DNA from: Neosynechococcus sphagnicola sy1
Lineage (GTDB): Bacteria > Cyanobacteriota > Cyanobacteriia > Neosynechococcales > Neosynechococcaceae
Direction: 5' to 3'
NCBI RefSeq assembly: GCF_000775285.1
Contig: NZ_JJML01000037.1
Coordinates: forward strand, 3-55,579
DNA length: 55,577 nt
Shown here: positions 10,433 through 20,189 of the stretch, one piece after another
How positions within the stretch are numbered: the stretch's first letter is position 1
Layout: each line of letters begins with the position of its first letter
The notes under the pieces: model-generated
Seen by the model: the letters and a program-made list of their open reading frames with translations, nothing else
What the model was told of the DNA's origin: nothing
The model's database searches: none
Position numbers and translations under genes: made by a program

Positions 10433-10512
10433 GTTCGCTCTTGAAGGTAATGCCCTGAAGGGCAGAATAGAGTAGGGAGTGGCACCGAAGAGGTTTTGAG
10501 CAGGAGTCACTG

Positions 10513-10687
10513 ACTATGACAACGTCTACCTGTCCAAGAAGTTAGACAATCACATCGCAGCTATTTGGAATTTTGTGCATCACTACAATGCAGTATGACG
10601 ACGCCAACTGGGACTCGCTGGATGCCATTTCACTTCCTTCCTTTCCTTCATGGCACTACCGGAATTTCCAGAGTGATGACCAGTAGT
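10513..10687 (+). pseudogene. Possible degenerate coding remnant, unidentified
   Basis: Between two minus-strand genes the plus strand reads VYLSKKLDNHIAAIWNFVHH and, after a one-base shift near 10594, continues in plausible protein sequence to a TAG at 10685-10687. There is no start codon in context. It could be the end of a small transposase or host gene; I cannot identify it. Confidence 0.25.
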
Positions 10688-10708
10688 CTCAAAGGTGCTT
10701 GTCAGATC

Positions 10709-12412
10709 TCAATCAGGGGAACTGGGGGCTAATTCCTCAAGGATGGTAAACCGGACATGGTTGAGTGCCAAATCCCCAATGGATAGATCCGCCGTGATTT
10801 CCTGAAGCCGTTTGCCCTGGGTTCTCACCGTCTCGAAGGAAATGCCTTTTCCAACTTCTGCATGGGACCAGGGCAGCCCCATAAAAAACGCGCGTGGGAT
10901 AGGGGCCTCCCTCGACAATATCATCGGGATTGGATTCCATCGGCAGCCAGCCAAAGCCTGGGAGGTAGAATTCCAGCCACACATGGTTAAAGTCAGGCTG
11001 GAGAGGAATGCCGCGAAGATCGGCATGGGGGGGACATTTATAGCGTCCTACGGTACGGCAGGCAATGCCATTTAACCGGGCAAGGGCTAGGAGAACTCCC
11101 ACATACTCCCCACAGGAACCTGTCCCCCGCTCCCACACCTCATCAGGTTGATCAATATGGGGCTTAATACAATAAGACAGGCGATCGTAGACGGTGTTGC
11201 GAATCCGCAGCATCTGGCGCAGTCGGTTTGTTTCCGTGCCGATCGCCTCTCGGGCTGCTTGCTGAATCACCTCCGTCCCCATGGACAGGTCATCATCGTC
11301 AATCAAGTAACGAGCTTGCAATTCAGGGGACAGGGCCGGAAGTTTTTTCTACGTCCGGGTACGTCAGCTGGTACTTGATCCCCCACACCTCTAGGAGGGC
11401 TTTCCAGCCAAAAACCCGACCTTCAAAGGGAGTCAGTTGATCAAAGCGAAACACGGCTACTCGCTGCCCATCCTGGATATCTTCGGTAAAGGGCAGGCCA
11501 ATCGCTTCCACCTGTCTGACTTTTTGGCGATGGGTTTCGCTGGGCAGGGCAATACGCCACTCTAAATCTTGCAAATGTACGGCTTCTAGGGGAGAAAGCT
11601 CTTCCAGATAGGTCATCTCAATCAAGAAGCCATTGGACAGGGCATAGTGATCCGCCCGGTGATAGGCAAAATGCAGGGGATGGACAAAGGTGCGATCGCG
11701 AAATTCGAGTTGTTGGGGGGGGGTTTGCGTTGGGGTCATCTCGAATATAGGCTTCTTCACTGGCATAGGCCACATAGAGCATCGAATCCCCCGTTTGCGA
11801 GTCAGGATAGAAGGTGAGACCGGTTGGGGAATCGAAGGGAGTTAAGACACTGAATTGCAAATTTCCCGTTGCCCGATCCAGACAGTAAACACTTTGCTCG
11901 GTGCGATCGCACACCCACAATTCCTCCCCCCGAAGGGTGAGATTCTCGACCCCTACCCCTGGTGCTCGAAACTGGGTAATTTTTTTCCCAGTGCTACTGC
12001 TGATCACCCAAATATAGCCAGCCTGCTGACTGCTCACATACAAGGTAGTGTCGGAAACTGCAATCCCATCGATCAGATCGGGAAGGGTGAGAAACGGTTG
12101 GGGATTCAGATCGGAAAGGGAACAGGTATAGATCTGCTTCCCACGGGTCAACCAAAGTGTCTCGCCCTGCCGCGCCAGTCCTGTAACGTCCAAAAAATTT
12201 TGGACGTGAAACGGATTCAGAATCGTGGTGTTGTCCGTGTGGGGATCGATGCGTAGCAGGTAGCCCCGCAGGGTGTCGATCGCCAATAAATGCCCACCCA
12301 GCGCAGTTAGGCCATACAGAGCATAGGCTGCATAGGGGCGAACGGTGCGAAACTGTAGCGAGGTTGGTAAACCAGCGATCGCTGCGTCGGAATCGAGGTA
12401 GGCAGAAGACAT
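10709..12412 (-). CDS. Beta-propeller-like / transglutaminase-like fusion protein, frameshifted three times
   Basis: Restored product of 566 residues. Residues 1-230 look like an SMP-30/NHL-type beta-propeller, with repeated blades such as DGIAVSDTTLYVSS and LTLRGEELWVCDR. The C-terminal half carries a transglutaminase-like core: Cys in GTGSCGEYVGVL, His in FNHVWLEFYLPG and an acidic residue in WLPMESNPDD. Such domains cleave peptides or crosslink through a Cys-His-Asp/Glu triad. No signal peptide is seen, so a cytoplasmic place is likely. Surplus bases at G9 11715-11723, T6 11343-11348 and A6 10883-10888 break the frame; removing all three gives one continuous protein. Substrate unknown. Confidence 0.7.
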
Positions 12413-12678
12413 AGGGCTGTTGGGTAGCTACCGAGGAAGTCTAAATCATAATCGAAAGGCCGCAAGTTCAATGTATTCAAATCATCTCCATGGTTGCCGC
12501 CGTCAGGGGAGTACCCCGATCCGGGAAAAATTGGGGGAAAGCAGCGATCAACTGGGGAAAATCTGAGATGGTAATGGAGGTGGCTTGTCAAGCGGGGAAG
12601 ACCCCTGCAATATGGGAGATCAAATCAACAATATTTCGCTAGATTGTGCATACACAAGACAGGGGGAGCGGGAGGGCA

Positions 12679-13857
12679 ATGGAAACAGCACAGAAGCATC
12701 GAGTTTTGGTGATTGATGATAGTTTGATGGCTCGAAGGTTGTTGTTTGAGCAACTATCCGGCGATCGCTTTGAAGTCTATGAAGGCAAAGATGGCCCGAC
12801 TGGTTTGGCGGTTGCGGAGGAAGTCAATCCCGATCTGATTCTGCTGGACTTTGTGATGCCGGGGATGAATGGGTATGAAGTTTACCAAGCCCTGCGTGAT
12901 CAGCCGAAGTTTGTTCATACCCCCGTGATTGTAATCTCTAGTAGCTATGAAGAAGTTTCTAAAAAATTTGGCCACCCCTTTGTAGGGTTTGAATTTCTCC
13001 ACAAACAATCAACGGGGGAACAACTACTGGAACGCATCAATGCGGTGTTGCCCGAGGCAGTGGCGGTCACCCCAGCGGCAACCGATCCCATGACCGATCT
13101 CGAAACTCTGGTTTTGGCTGACAGCCTCGCCCCCGCCAAGGAAGTACTTGCCACTGTTGCACCGACCGAAACAATGGTGGCGGCTCCCCCTGCTGTCGAT
13201 CCCCCCCCCGCTCTGCCTGTGGTGGATTTGACCCCCCTGATCGCCCGTATCGAGCAATTAGAGCAGCAAATGGTTGCCAGCCTCAGTCATCTGCAACCTC
13301 TCCCCGATCGCACCGAAGCAGTGCTGGTGCGGCTGAGTGATCTGGAGCAACAACGCTCAGACACCGAGTCCATGCAAGTATTGGAACAACGGTTTGCTGC
13401 CCTGGAACAGCGACTGGGGGAGATACCCCTGGATCGGAGTGGTGAGGTGCTGGAAAAATTGACGGCGATGGAGCAACACTTGGAAACATTGTCTCCCCCC
13501 ATCCCTTCCCCGGTGTCGTTGCCCTTAGCCCCAGAATCCTTGGCTACCTTGGATGCTATGATCTACAAACTAGATCAGTTCAGCCCGACCGCAACGGTGG
13601 ATTGGCAGCCAATTCTAGAACGCTTGGAACAATTCGAGCAACAGTTGGGTAACCTCCCCCCTGCCAATTTGGCCGTTGTCCCTGCTGCCACCCCTCCCTC
13701 CCTCCCGGGGTGGCAAGTGGTGGTGGTATCAGCCGTCATTGGAGCCGCGATCGCCACCTTGGTGAGCGTTGCGATGAGACCCAGTACGCCATCAACGGCT
13801 TCCCACGCCCAGGGATTCCCCACCTGGGATTTCATCACCCCCAGGGCTGTGAATTAG
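12679..13857 (+). CDS. Response regulator with C-terminal coiled coil and membrane anchor
   Basis: 392 residues. The N-terminal receiver domain (about 8-125) has VLVIDDS, the phospho-acceptor in LILLDFVMPG and the conserved Lys in FLHKQ, so it should be phosphorylated. A Pro/Ala-rich stretch follows, then Gln/Leu-rich coiled-coil segments (LEQQ, LEQRF), and a single membrane helix near the C-terminus (VVVVSAVIGAAIATLVSV). ATG 12679 has a GGAGGG Shine-Dalgarno sequence at 12671-12676, which favours it over the upstream start. No output domain is seen; it may act as a membrane-tethered interaction platform. It lies just upstream of the Ada-like gene. Confidence 0.75.
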   Translation: METAQKHRVLVIDDSLMARRLLFEQLSGDRFEVYEGKDGPTGLAVAEEVNPDLILLDFVMPGMNGYEVYQALRDQPKFVHTPVIVISSSYEEVSKKFGHPFVGFEFLHKQSTGEQLLERINAVLPEAVAVTPAATDPMTDLETLVLADSLAPAKEVLATVAPTETMVAAPPAVDPPPALPVVDLTPLIARIEQLEQQMVASLSHLQPLPDRTEAVLVRLSDLEQQRSDTESMQVLEQRFAALEQRLGEIPLDRSGEVLEKLTAMEQHLETLSPPIPSPVSLPLAPESLATLDAMIYKLDQFSPTATVDWQPILERLEQFEQQLGNLPPANLAVVPAATPPSLPGWQVVVVSAVIGAAIATLVSVAMRPSTPSTASHAQGFPTWDFITPRAVN

Positions 13858-13871
13858 AGAGCGAGAATCCG

Positions 13872-14513
13872 ATGGGAGACTCTGATCAAGGTGCCTCTGG
13901 ATTTGAGACCAGCAGCAGTTTCTACGACCAATCGACTCGACTATTAGGCATGACTCCGACCGAGTATCAGCAGGGTGGGAATGGCATGGAAATTCAGTTT
14001 GCAGTCAAACCCTCATCGTTAGGGTGGGTGCTGGTTGCCGCGACAACCCAAGGGATCTGTGCCATTCATCTGGGTGATACAGTCGAGGAACTAGCCACCC
14101 AACTTCAACACCAATTTCCTCAGGCTCAGTTGCGGCAGTGGGATCCCAGCGTTGAGAATTGGCTTGACCAGGTGATTGCCTGGATCGAAACACCCCAGCG
14201 AGGGCTAAATCTCCCCCTTGATATTCAAGGAACTGCTTTCCAACAAAGGGTTTGGCAGGCACTCCAAGACATTCCCCTAGGTCGTACCACCAGCTATGCT
14301 GCGATCTCAACACAGATTGGCAATCCCAAAGCCGTGCGTGCCGTGGCTCGAGCCTGTGCCGCCAATCAATTCGCGGTTGCCGTTCCCTGCCATCGGGTTG
14401 TGGGCAGTGATGGAGCCTTGCGAGGCTATCGTTGGGGCAGCGATCGCAAACGTGCGTTGCTAGAACGCGAAGCAACACCAACAGCCAAAGGGAACGCCTC
14501 CCAGTTCAGCTAG
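13872..14513 (+). CDS. N-terminally truncated Ada-like O6-methylguanine-DNA methyltransferase
   Basis: About 213 residues from ATG 13872. The first part (SSSFYDQSTRLLGMTPTEYQ) matches the last helix of the AraC-type domain of Ada. It then continues through the complete methyltransferase domain: GTAFQQRVWQAL, the PCHRVV active-site Cys (codon 14388-14390) and GYRWGSDRKRALL. The Ada zinc-binding domain and most of the AraC domain are absent; the gene begins 14 bases after the response regulator stop. The repair domain looks functional, since family members without the regulatory half work. A later start at ATG 13984 would give a plain Ogt-size protein. Confidence 0.7.
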   Translation: MGDSDQGASGFETSSSFYDQSTRLLGMTPTEYQQGGNGMEIQFAVKPSSLGWVLVAATTQGICAIHLGDTVEELATQLQHQFPQAQLRQWDPSVENWLDQVIAWIETPQRGLNLPLDIQGTAFQQRVWQALQDIPLGRTTSYAAISTQIGNPKAVRAVARACAANQFAVAVPCHRVVGSDGALRGYRWGSDRKRALLEREATPTAKGNASQFS

Positions 14514-14763
14514 ACAGCCAATATAGTGGTTCTCACTGACATGCGGTACATTCTGAATGGCTAACCAAGGAGCCGTACCTCTTTCATTGAGGAATTGCGA
14601 TAACTGTATCCTGTTTAACAATTGGTTACCGAGGGACTGCTTAAGATAAAGGTTTAAATCATTGTAAATAAAAATCGATAAAAGCCAATTTAGAGTCATA
14701 ATTATGAGCTGTTTTAAGTGATTCAGGTGCATGGCGCAATCCCTCGGAGGTAGATCACCCGCA

Positions 14764-17700
14764 ATGGTTGGTACCCATGTCGGGGTGACTGAGAGTAGCC
14801 TGTTTTTTTCTGCTCTCACCCGATATGCTCTGTATCATTGATGCTCAGGGTAATTTCCAAAAGCTAAACCCAGCCTGGGAGAAGAATCTGGGCTTCAGCA
14901 AGATGGAACTCCGTTCCCAGTCCTATCTCACCTGGGTACATCCCGATGACCACGCCCTAACCCTCGCCCAGGTGCAGGCCCTCCAGGAAACGGCGGGAAC
15001 AAGCTGCCTGGAGAATCGCTATCGCTGCAAAGAAGGGGCTTATAAGTGGCTCTCGTGGACGATGACCTCGTTTGGCTCCGCTGGGTTGGTGTACTGTGTG
15101 GTGCGGGACATTACCCCTCGCAAACGGGCCGAGCAAGAAAGCTGGTTATTGCAAACCCTCACCCAGGCGATTAGCGAGTCCCAAGACTTTCTGACTGGGC
15201 TGAAGGTTGCTCTACAAAAAGTCTGTGAAGTCACGGGGTGGGATTATGGGGAAGCTTGGCTGCCCCGAAGGGATGGTACCCGACTGGAGCGCACCCCCGC
15301 TTGGTATGGTCGAGGGGATGATCTCGCTGATTTCAATCGACTCAGCACCCAAATGACCTTTAAGCCGGGGGTTGGGATACCAGGGCAGGTTTGGCTTTCG
15401 AAACAACCCCTGTGGATTCAGGATGTGACCACGGAACCCAGCGATCGCTTTTCCCGTAGTCAGGCAGCGATCGCCCATGGCTTAAAAGCTGGCTTGGGAA
15501 TTCCGATGATTGCCGAGAACGATGTTTTAGCCGTGCTGCTGTTCTTCATGGTTCTCCCCCGCTCGGAAGACCAGCGATGGATCGAACTCGTTTCTACGGT
15601 TGCCGTCCAGCTCAGCGTTTTAATGAAACGCAAGCAAGTAGAAGAAAAATACCGCAGCATCTACGAGAATTCCATTACCGGTATTTTTCAGACCACTCCC
15701 GATGGTCATTACCTGAGTACCAATCGCGCGCTGGCTCGAATATACGGCTATGAGTGTCCCCAAGAACTGGTTAAAAACCTTTGCGATATTGAACATCAAC
15801 TGTATGTAGATCCTGAGCGGCGTCATCACTTTGCCGAGTCGATGCGGCAGCATGGAGCAGTGACAAAGTTCGAGTCCCAGGTGTACCGACGTGATGGCAG
15901 TACGATCTGGATCTCTGAAAATGCCCGTGAGGTGCGAGACAGTGAAGGGCATCTGCTTTACTACGAAGGTAATGTTGAAGATATTACCGATCGCAAGCTG
16001 GCAGAACAGGCTCTGCAAGCCGCGGAAGCTAAAAATCGCGCCCTGCTGAACGCCATTCCAGACTTGATGCTGCGCCTCCACCGGGATGGCACCTATTTAG
16101 ATTTCAAAGCTCCCCTCGACTTTCAAACCTTGCGGACTGGTGATGTATCGATTGGTCAAAACTTTCTGGAACTGTTGCCACCTGAGATTGCCCAACAGCG
16201 AATGCACTATCTCCAGCGCGCCTTACAAACTGGAGATGTCCAAATTTTCGAGTATCAACTGCCCATCAATGAATTAAATCGAGATTTTGAAGCTCGGATG
16301 GTTGTCAGCGGCGAGGATGAGGTGACCATGATTGTGCGTGACATCACTGAGCGCAAGCGCATGGATCGCCTGAAAAATGAATTTGTCTCGGTGGTAAGTC
16401 ATGAACTCCGAACCCCATTGACCTCGATTCGGGGTTCTTTGGGATTAATTGTCGGGGGAGTGGTGGGTGAAATTCCTGCCCAAGCGCAATCTTTAGTGGA
16501 GATCGCCCATAAAAACCAGTGAACGCTTGGTGTTGTTAATCAACGACATCTTAGACATTGAAAAAACTTGAATCCGGTAAGATGCACTTTGACATCAAAC
16601 CCCTGGACTTATTGTCCTTAGTCGAACAAGCGATCACCGCCAATCACGCCTATGGAGAACAGTTTGGAGTTACCTTCCAACTCACCTGTACCTTACCGCC
16701 AGTGCAGGTGAGTGCCGACCATAACCGCCTACTCCAAGTTTTAACCAACTTATTGTCTAACGCTGCTAAGTTTTCCGCCCCCGCTAGCCAGGTGGATGTG
16801 ACCATTACTCGTTCTGCTGAGGGGATGCTCCGGGTGGCTGTGATCGATCACGGTAGTGGCATTCCCGAGGAATTTCGCAGTCGGATCTTTCAAAAATTCG
16901 CCCAAGCAGACGCTTCCACCACGCGACAGAAGGGGGGAACGGGTCTGGGGTTGAGCATCAGCAAGGCGATCATCGAAAAACTCGGAGGACGGATTGGATT
17001 TGAAACCGAGATCAATATCGGCACCACCTTTTACTTCGATCTCCCTGAACACTGCCAACTGCCCCAGTCAGCCCCCCTGAATCAACCCCAGATGCGGGTT
17101 TTGATCTGCGAAGATAGTCCTGACGTTGCCATGCTCTTGAGCCTTATTCTCAAACAGGCGGGCTTCTCAACGGACATTGCCTATAATGCAGACCAAGCCA
17201 AGCAGTTCCTAGCCCAGCAGCACTATGATGCCATGACGGTGGATCTAATGTTGCCGGGGCAGGATGGGATTTCCTTAATTCGGGAATTGCGTGAGCAGGA
17301 AGTCACGCGATCGCTGCCCGTTGTGGTAGTTTCTGCCTGCCCCCACGAAGAAGCTGAGTTAAGTACGGGGAGCTTAGCCATCATTGACTGTCTTGAGAAA
17401 CCGATCAATCCAGAACGATTAATGGTGGCGGTGCAACAGGCCGTTTTGCAAACCTTGGGGAACAAGCCTCGGGTGCTACATATCGAAGATGATTTAGACG
17501 TGGTGCAAGTTGTGGCAACTATTCTCAACGGAACGGCCCATGTCACCTCTGCCTTAAGCCTCCAGGAGGCACTGCACCAACTCTCGCAACAAACCTTCGA
17601 CTTGGTGATTCTCGATCTGAACTTAAAAGATGGGATGGGTATGGAACTCATCCCCTACCTCAACAGTCAGGGAAGTTCACCCATCCCGGTTGTGGTTTTT

Positions 17701-17859
17701 TCTGCCCAAGAAGTCAGTCAGGAAGCATTTCATCAGGTGACTGCTGCCTTGGTGAAATCCCGCACCTCCAATCAAGAGCTTCTACAAACGATTCAATCCC
17801 TGATTCGCAGGCGGCGCACCAGTGAATCCCATCCCTCTCCCGTCCGTGTTTTGGAATAA
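14764..17859 (+). CDS. Hybrid sensor histidine kinase: PAS-GAF-PAS-PAS-HisKA-HATPase-REC-REC, frameshifted three times
   Basis: Restored product of 1030 residues, with no membrane segment, so probably a cytoplasmic sensor. Order: PAS (10-125, with DMLCIID and a PAC end DITPRKR), GAF (138-292), PAS (295-420), PAS (425-535), HisKA with the phospho-His in SHELRTP (His 546), HATPase with NLLSNAAKFS and GGTGLGLSISKAI, REC1 from 776 (DLMLPG) and REC2 from 900 (DLNLKDG). Surplus bases lie in T7 14803-14809, at 16511-16517, and in A6 16561-16566. The first moves the true start upstream to about ATG 14764, which has a GGAGG 15 bases before it. The downstream CheY and Hpt genes are probably co-transcribed. 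The signal sensed is unknown. Confidence 0.8.
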
Positions 17860-17867
17860 TTTGCCCT

Positions 17868-18266
17868 TTGCCAATGCCTATTCCGCCCCTAAACCTGATT
17901 CTCTATGTTGAAGATGAACCTGATATTCAGGCAATTGCCCGACTGGCACTGGTTGCCGTGGGGGGGTTTACGGTGGAAGTTTGCTCCTCAGGCACGGAAG
18001 CCATTCGGGTTGCTCCCACCGTTGCCCCCGACTTAATTCTGCTGGATGTGATGATGCCCGATATGGATGGTATCCGCACCCTGAAAGCGCTACGGGAAAT
18101 TCCCTCTCTACAAGCCACCCCGATTATTTTTATGACGGCGAAGGTGCAAACCCACGAAGTCACCCAGTATCGCCAGCTCGGTGCCTTGGATGTGATTTCT
18201 AAGCCCTTTGACCCCATGATGCTGGCCACCACGGTTCGTACCATCTGGGAGCAGCACCATGGTTAG
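17868..18266 (+). CDS. CheY-like single-domain response regulator
   Basis: 132 residues, all receiver domain: acidic pocket in YVEDEPD, phospho-Asp in [13 protein letters not shown], Thr in FMTAK and Lys in SKPFD. No output domain, so it works by protein contact or as a phosphate shuttle. It begins 8 bases after the hybrid kinase and overlaps the start of the Hpt-REC-REC-GGDEF gene by 8 bases, which implies one operon and probably one pathway. An in-frame ATG at 17874 is an alternative start. Confidence 0.9.
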   Translation: MPMPIPPLNLILYVEDEPDIQAIARLALVAVGGFTVEVCSSGTEAIRVAPTVAPDLILLDVMMPDMDGIRTLKALREIPSLQATPIIFMTAKVQTHEVTQYRQLGALDVISKPFDPMMLATTVRTIWEQHHG

Positions 18267-19929
18267 CCTGCCTGACGAGATCCAGGCCCAGCTAGCAACG
18301 CTGCGTCAAGCCTATGCCCAACAACTGCTCGGCAGGGTGGAGCAGATTGCCACCACTTGGCAGCAGTTATCTCGGCGGTGGGATGATACGATGTTGGCCA
18401 CCCTGCACCGGATGACCCATAATCTCGCAGGTTCGGGGGCCACCTTTGGTTTTGCCGCCATTAGCGATCGCGCCCGGGCCCTCGAATGCCTGTTGCAAAC
18501 AATCATGGAAAGTCGCAACCAAATCACCCAGGAGGAGGGAGATCAGATCACGGCGCTTCTAGAACTGCTGCAACTTGCCGCCGCAGAACCCAATAGTCCC
18601 ACGGTGATGGCAGAACTGGAGCACATTCCACCCGTCGTGATGCCACCCACCTATCCTCCCGATGAGCGGCTGATCTTTTTTGTGAAGGACACCCCCGATC
18701 TCACCTCCGATCTGGTGCAGCAGCTGAGTTACTTTGGCTACCGCGTCCAAACCTTTGCCTCCCTCAAGGCACTCCAGGAAGCGGTTCACGATACCACTCC
18801 AGCCGCCATTATTGTGGATGTGCGGGCCTCAGAGGGGAGTTTTGCTGGGACAGAAATGATTAAGCAGATTCAGCAGCGTCGGGAGACACCGATCCCCGTC
18901 GTTTTTCTCTCTATCCGCAGTGATCTAGTCGCCCGCTTACAGGCCGTCCAATCGGGGGGCTACGCCTATTTCACAAAACCCGTGGAAATTGGGACGCTGA
19001 TTGATAAGTTAGATGCCCTTAGCGCCCACCAATCTCCCGATCCCTATCGGATTCTGATTGTGGATGATGAATCCACCCTGGCTTCCTACTACGCTTACAC
19101 GTTGCAGCAGGCAGGGATGAAAACCTTTGTGGTGTCTGACCCCCTCCAAGTACTGCAACCCCTAGTGGATTTCCGCCCTGATTTAATTTTGATGGATGTC
19201 TACATGCCCAGTTGTAACGGCTTAGAACTGGCGGCCGTGATCCGACAACTGGAGAGCTATTTGAGTATTCCCATTGTCTTTCTCTCCACGGAAACCAACT
19301 TAGATCGACAACTGGCCGCCATGAGCCTGGGCGGGGATGACTTTTTAATGAAACCCATCCATCCCCACCATTTGATTCGAGCTGTTTCCAGTCGTGCCCA
19401 GAGATCGCGGCTGTTGCGTTCCTACATGATTAAAGACAGTCTCACCGGCCTCCTCAACCACACCAAAACCAAGGAGCAGTTGATGATTGAGGTCAGTCGC
19501 GCCCAGCGGCGGCAGCGACCCCTCACCTTTGCCATGATTGACATCGATCATTTCAAGTCTATTAATGACAGCTATGGTCATGCCATTGGCGATCGCGTGA
19601 TTACCAGCCTGTCACGGCTACTGCAACAACGCCTGCGCAAAACCGATGTGATTGGGCGCTATGGGGGCGAAGAATTTGCCGTGATTTTGCCGGAGACGGA
19701 TGGAGTGGCAGCAACCCCCGTTTTAAATGAACTGCGGGCGGGCTTTGCCCAAATCCGTCATCAAGCTGCGGATCGAGAATTTGCGGTGACCTTTAGTTGT
19801 GGTCTGGCAGTGTACCCTCAGTATCCAGAGGCAACCAGTCTCAGTGATGCTGCGGATAAAGCCCTTTACCTGGCCAAAGCCCAAGGGCGCGATCGCGTGA
19901 TACTCGCCCAACCCAAGGAGTTCGCCTAA
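18259..19929 (+). CDS. Hpt-REC-REC-GGDEF diguanylate cyclase
   Basis: 556 residues. The N-terminal Hpt domain has His 54 in [15 protein letters not shown]1 (about 135-250) keeps the Asp position in IIVDVRA but its acidic pair reads VKDTP, so it may be degenerate. REC2 (about 258-385) is complete: [20 protein letters not shown]. The GGDEF domain has the active-site GGEEF at residues 469-473, preceded five residues earlier by RKTD, an intact RxxD inhibitory site for cyclic-di-GMP. It should therefore make cyclic-di-GMP with product inhibition. Its overlap with the CheY gene and closeness to the hybrid kinase suggest control by a phosphorelay. Confidence 0.92.
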   Translation: MVSLPDEIQAQLATLRQAYAQQLLGRVEQIATTWQQLSRRWDDTMLATLHRMTHNLAGSGATFGFAAISDRARALECLLQTIMESRNQITQEEGDQITALLELLQLAAAEPNSPTVMAELEHIPPVVMPPTYPPDERLIFFVKDTPDLTSDLVQQLSYFGYRVQTFASLKALQEAVHDTTPAAIIVDVRASEGSFAGTEMIKQIQQRRETPIPVVFLSIRSDLVARLQAVQSGGYAYFTKPVEIGTLIDKLDALSAHQSPDPYRILIVDDESTLASYYAYTLQQAGMKTFVVSDPLQVLQPLVDFRPDLILMDVYMPSCNGLELAAVIRQLESYLSIPIVFLSTETNLDRQLAAMSLGGDDFLMKPIHPHHLIRAVSSRAQRSRLLRSYMIKDSLTGLLNHTKTKEQLMIEVSRAQRRQRPLTFAMIDIDHFKSINDSYGHAIGDRVITSLSRLLQQRLRKTDVIGRYGGEEFAVILPETDGVAATPVLNELRAGFAQIRHQAADREFAVTFSCGLAVYPQYPEATSLSDAADKALYLAKAQGRDRVILAQPKEFA

Positions 19930-19930
19930 C

Positions 19931-19968
19931 CCAAGCCCCCGGTGAGTAGCATCGGAGCTTGGATTTTT
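19931..19968 (+). terminator. Probable terminator after the kinase-CheY-cyclase operon
   Basis: CCAAGC at 19931-19936 pairs with GCTTGG at 19957-19962. An inner partial stem (CCGGTG with CATCGG) lengthens it, and ATTTTT follows at 19963-19968. It starts right after the stop codon of the GGDEF gene. Confidence 0.7.
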
Positions 19969-20189
19969 AAGATAAGATTAATGTTGTATCTTTAGTTACT
20001 GATCCCTGATGGGAAATTGTCCACTCTTCCCGGTTTGAGAGGCAAGCGGGGATAGCTTGTGCTGTTTTTACTGCTATCCACAGCAGTTGCTGCCAATAGG
20101 CCAGAAGAGAGCTGAGACTAAATCGCTGCTGGAAAATCGTTTGTTTGACGCACTTTAGAACCACATTTTACAGCTAGAAGGCGGATGCT

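Noticed and set aside
12186-12207. Palindrome ACGTCCAAAA-AA-TTTTGGACGT
   Set aside because: It lies inside the propeller coding region and is explained by codons; no regulatory context.
14460-14819. 119-codon minus-strand open frame
   Set aside because: It overlaps the 3' end of the Ada-like gene and the start of the hybrid kinase and has no family-like sequence.
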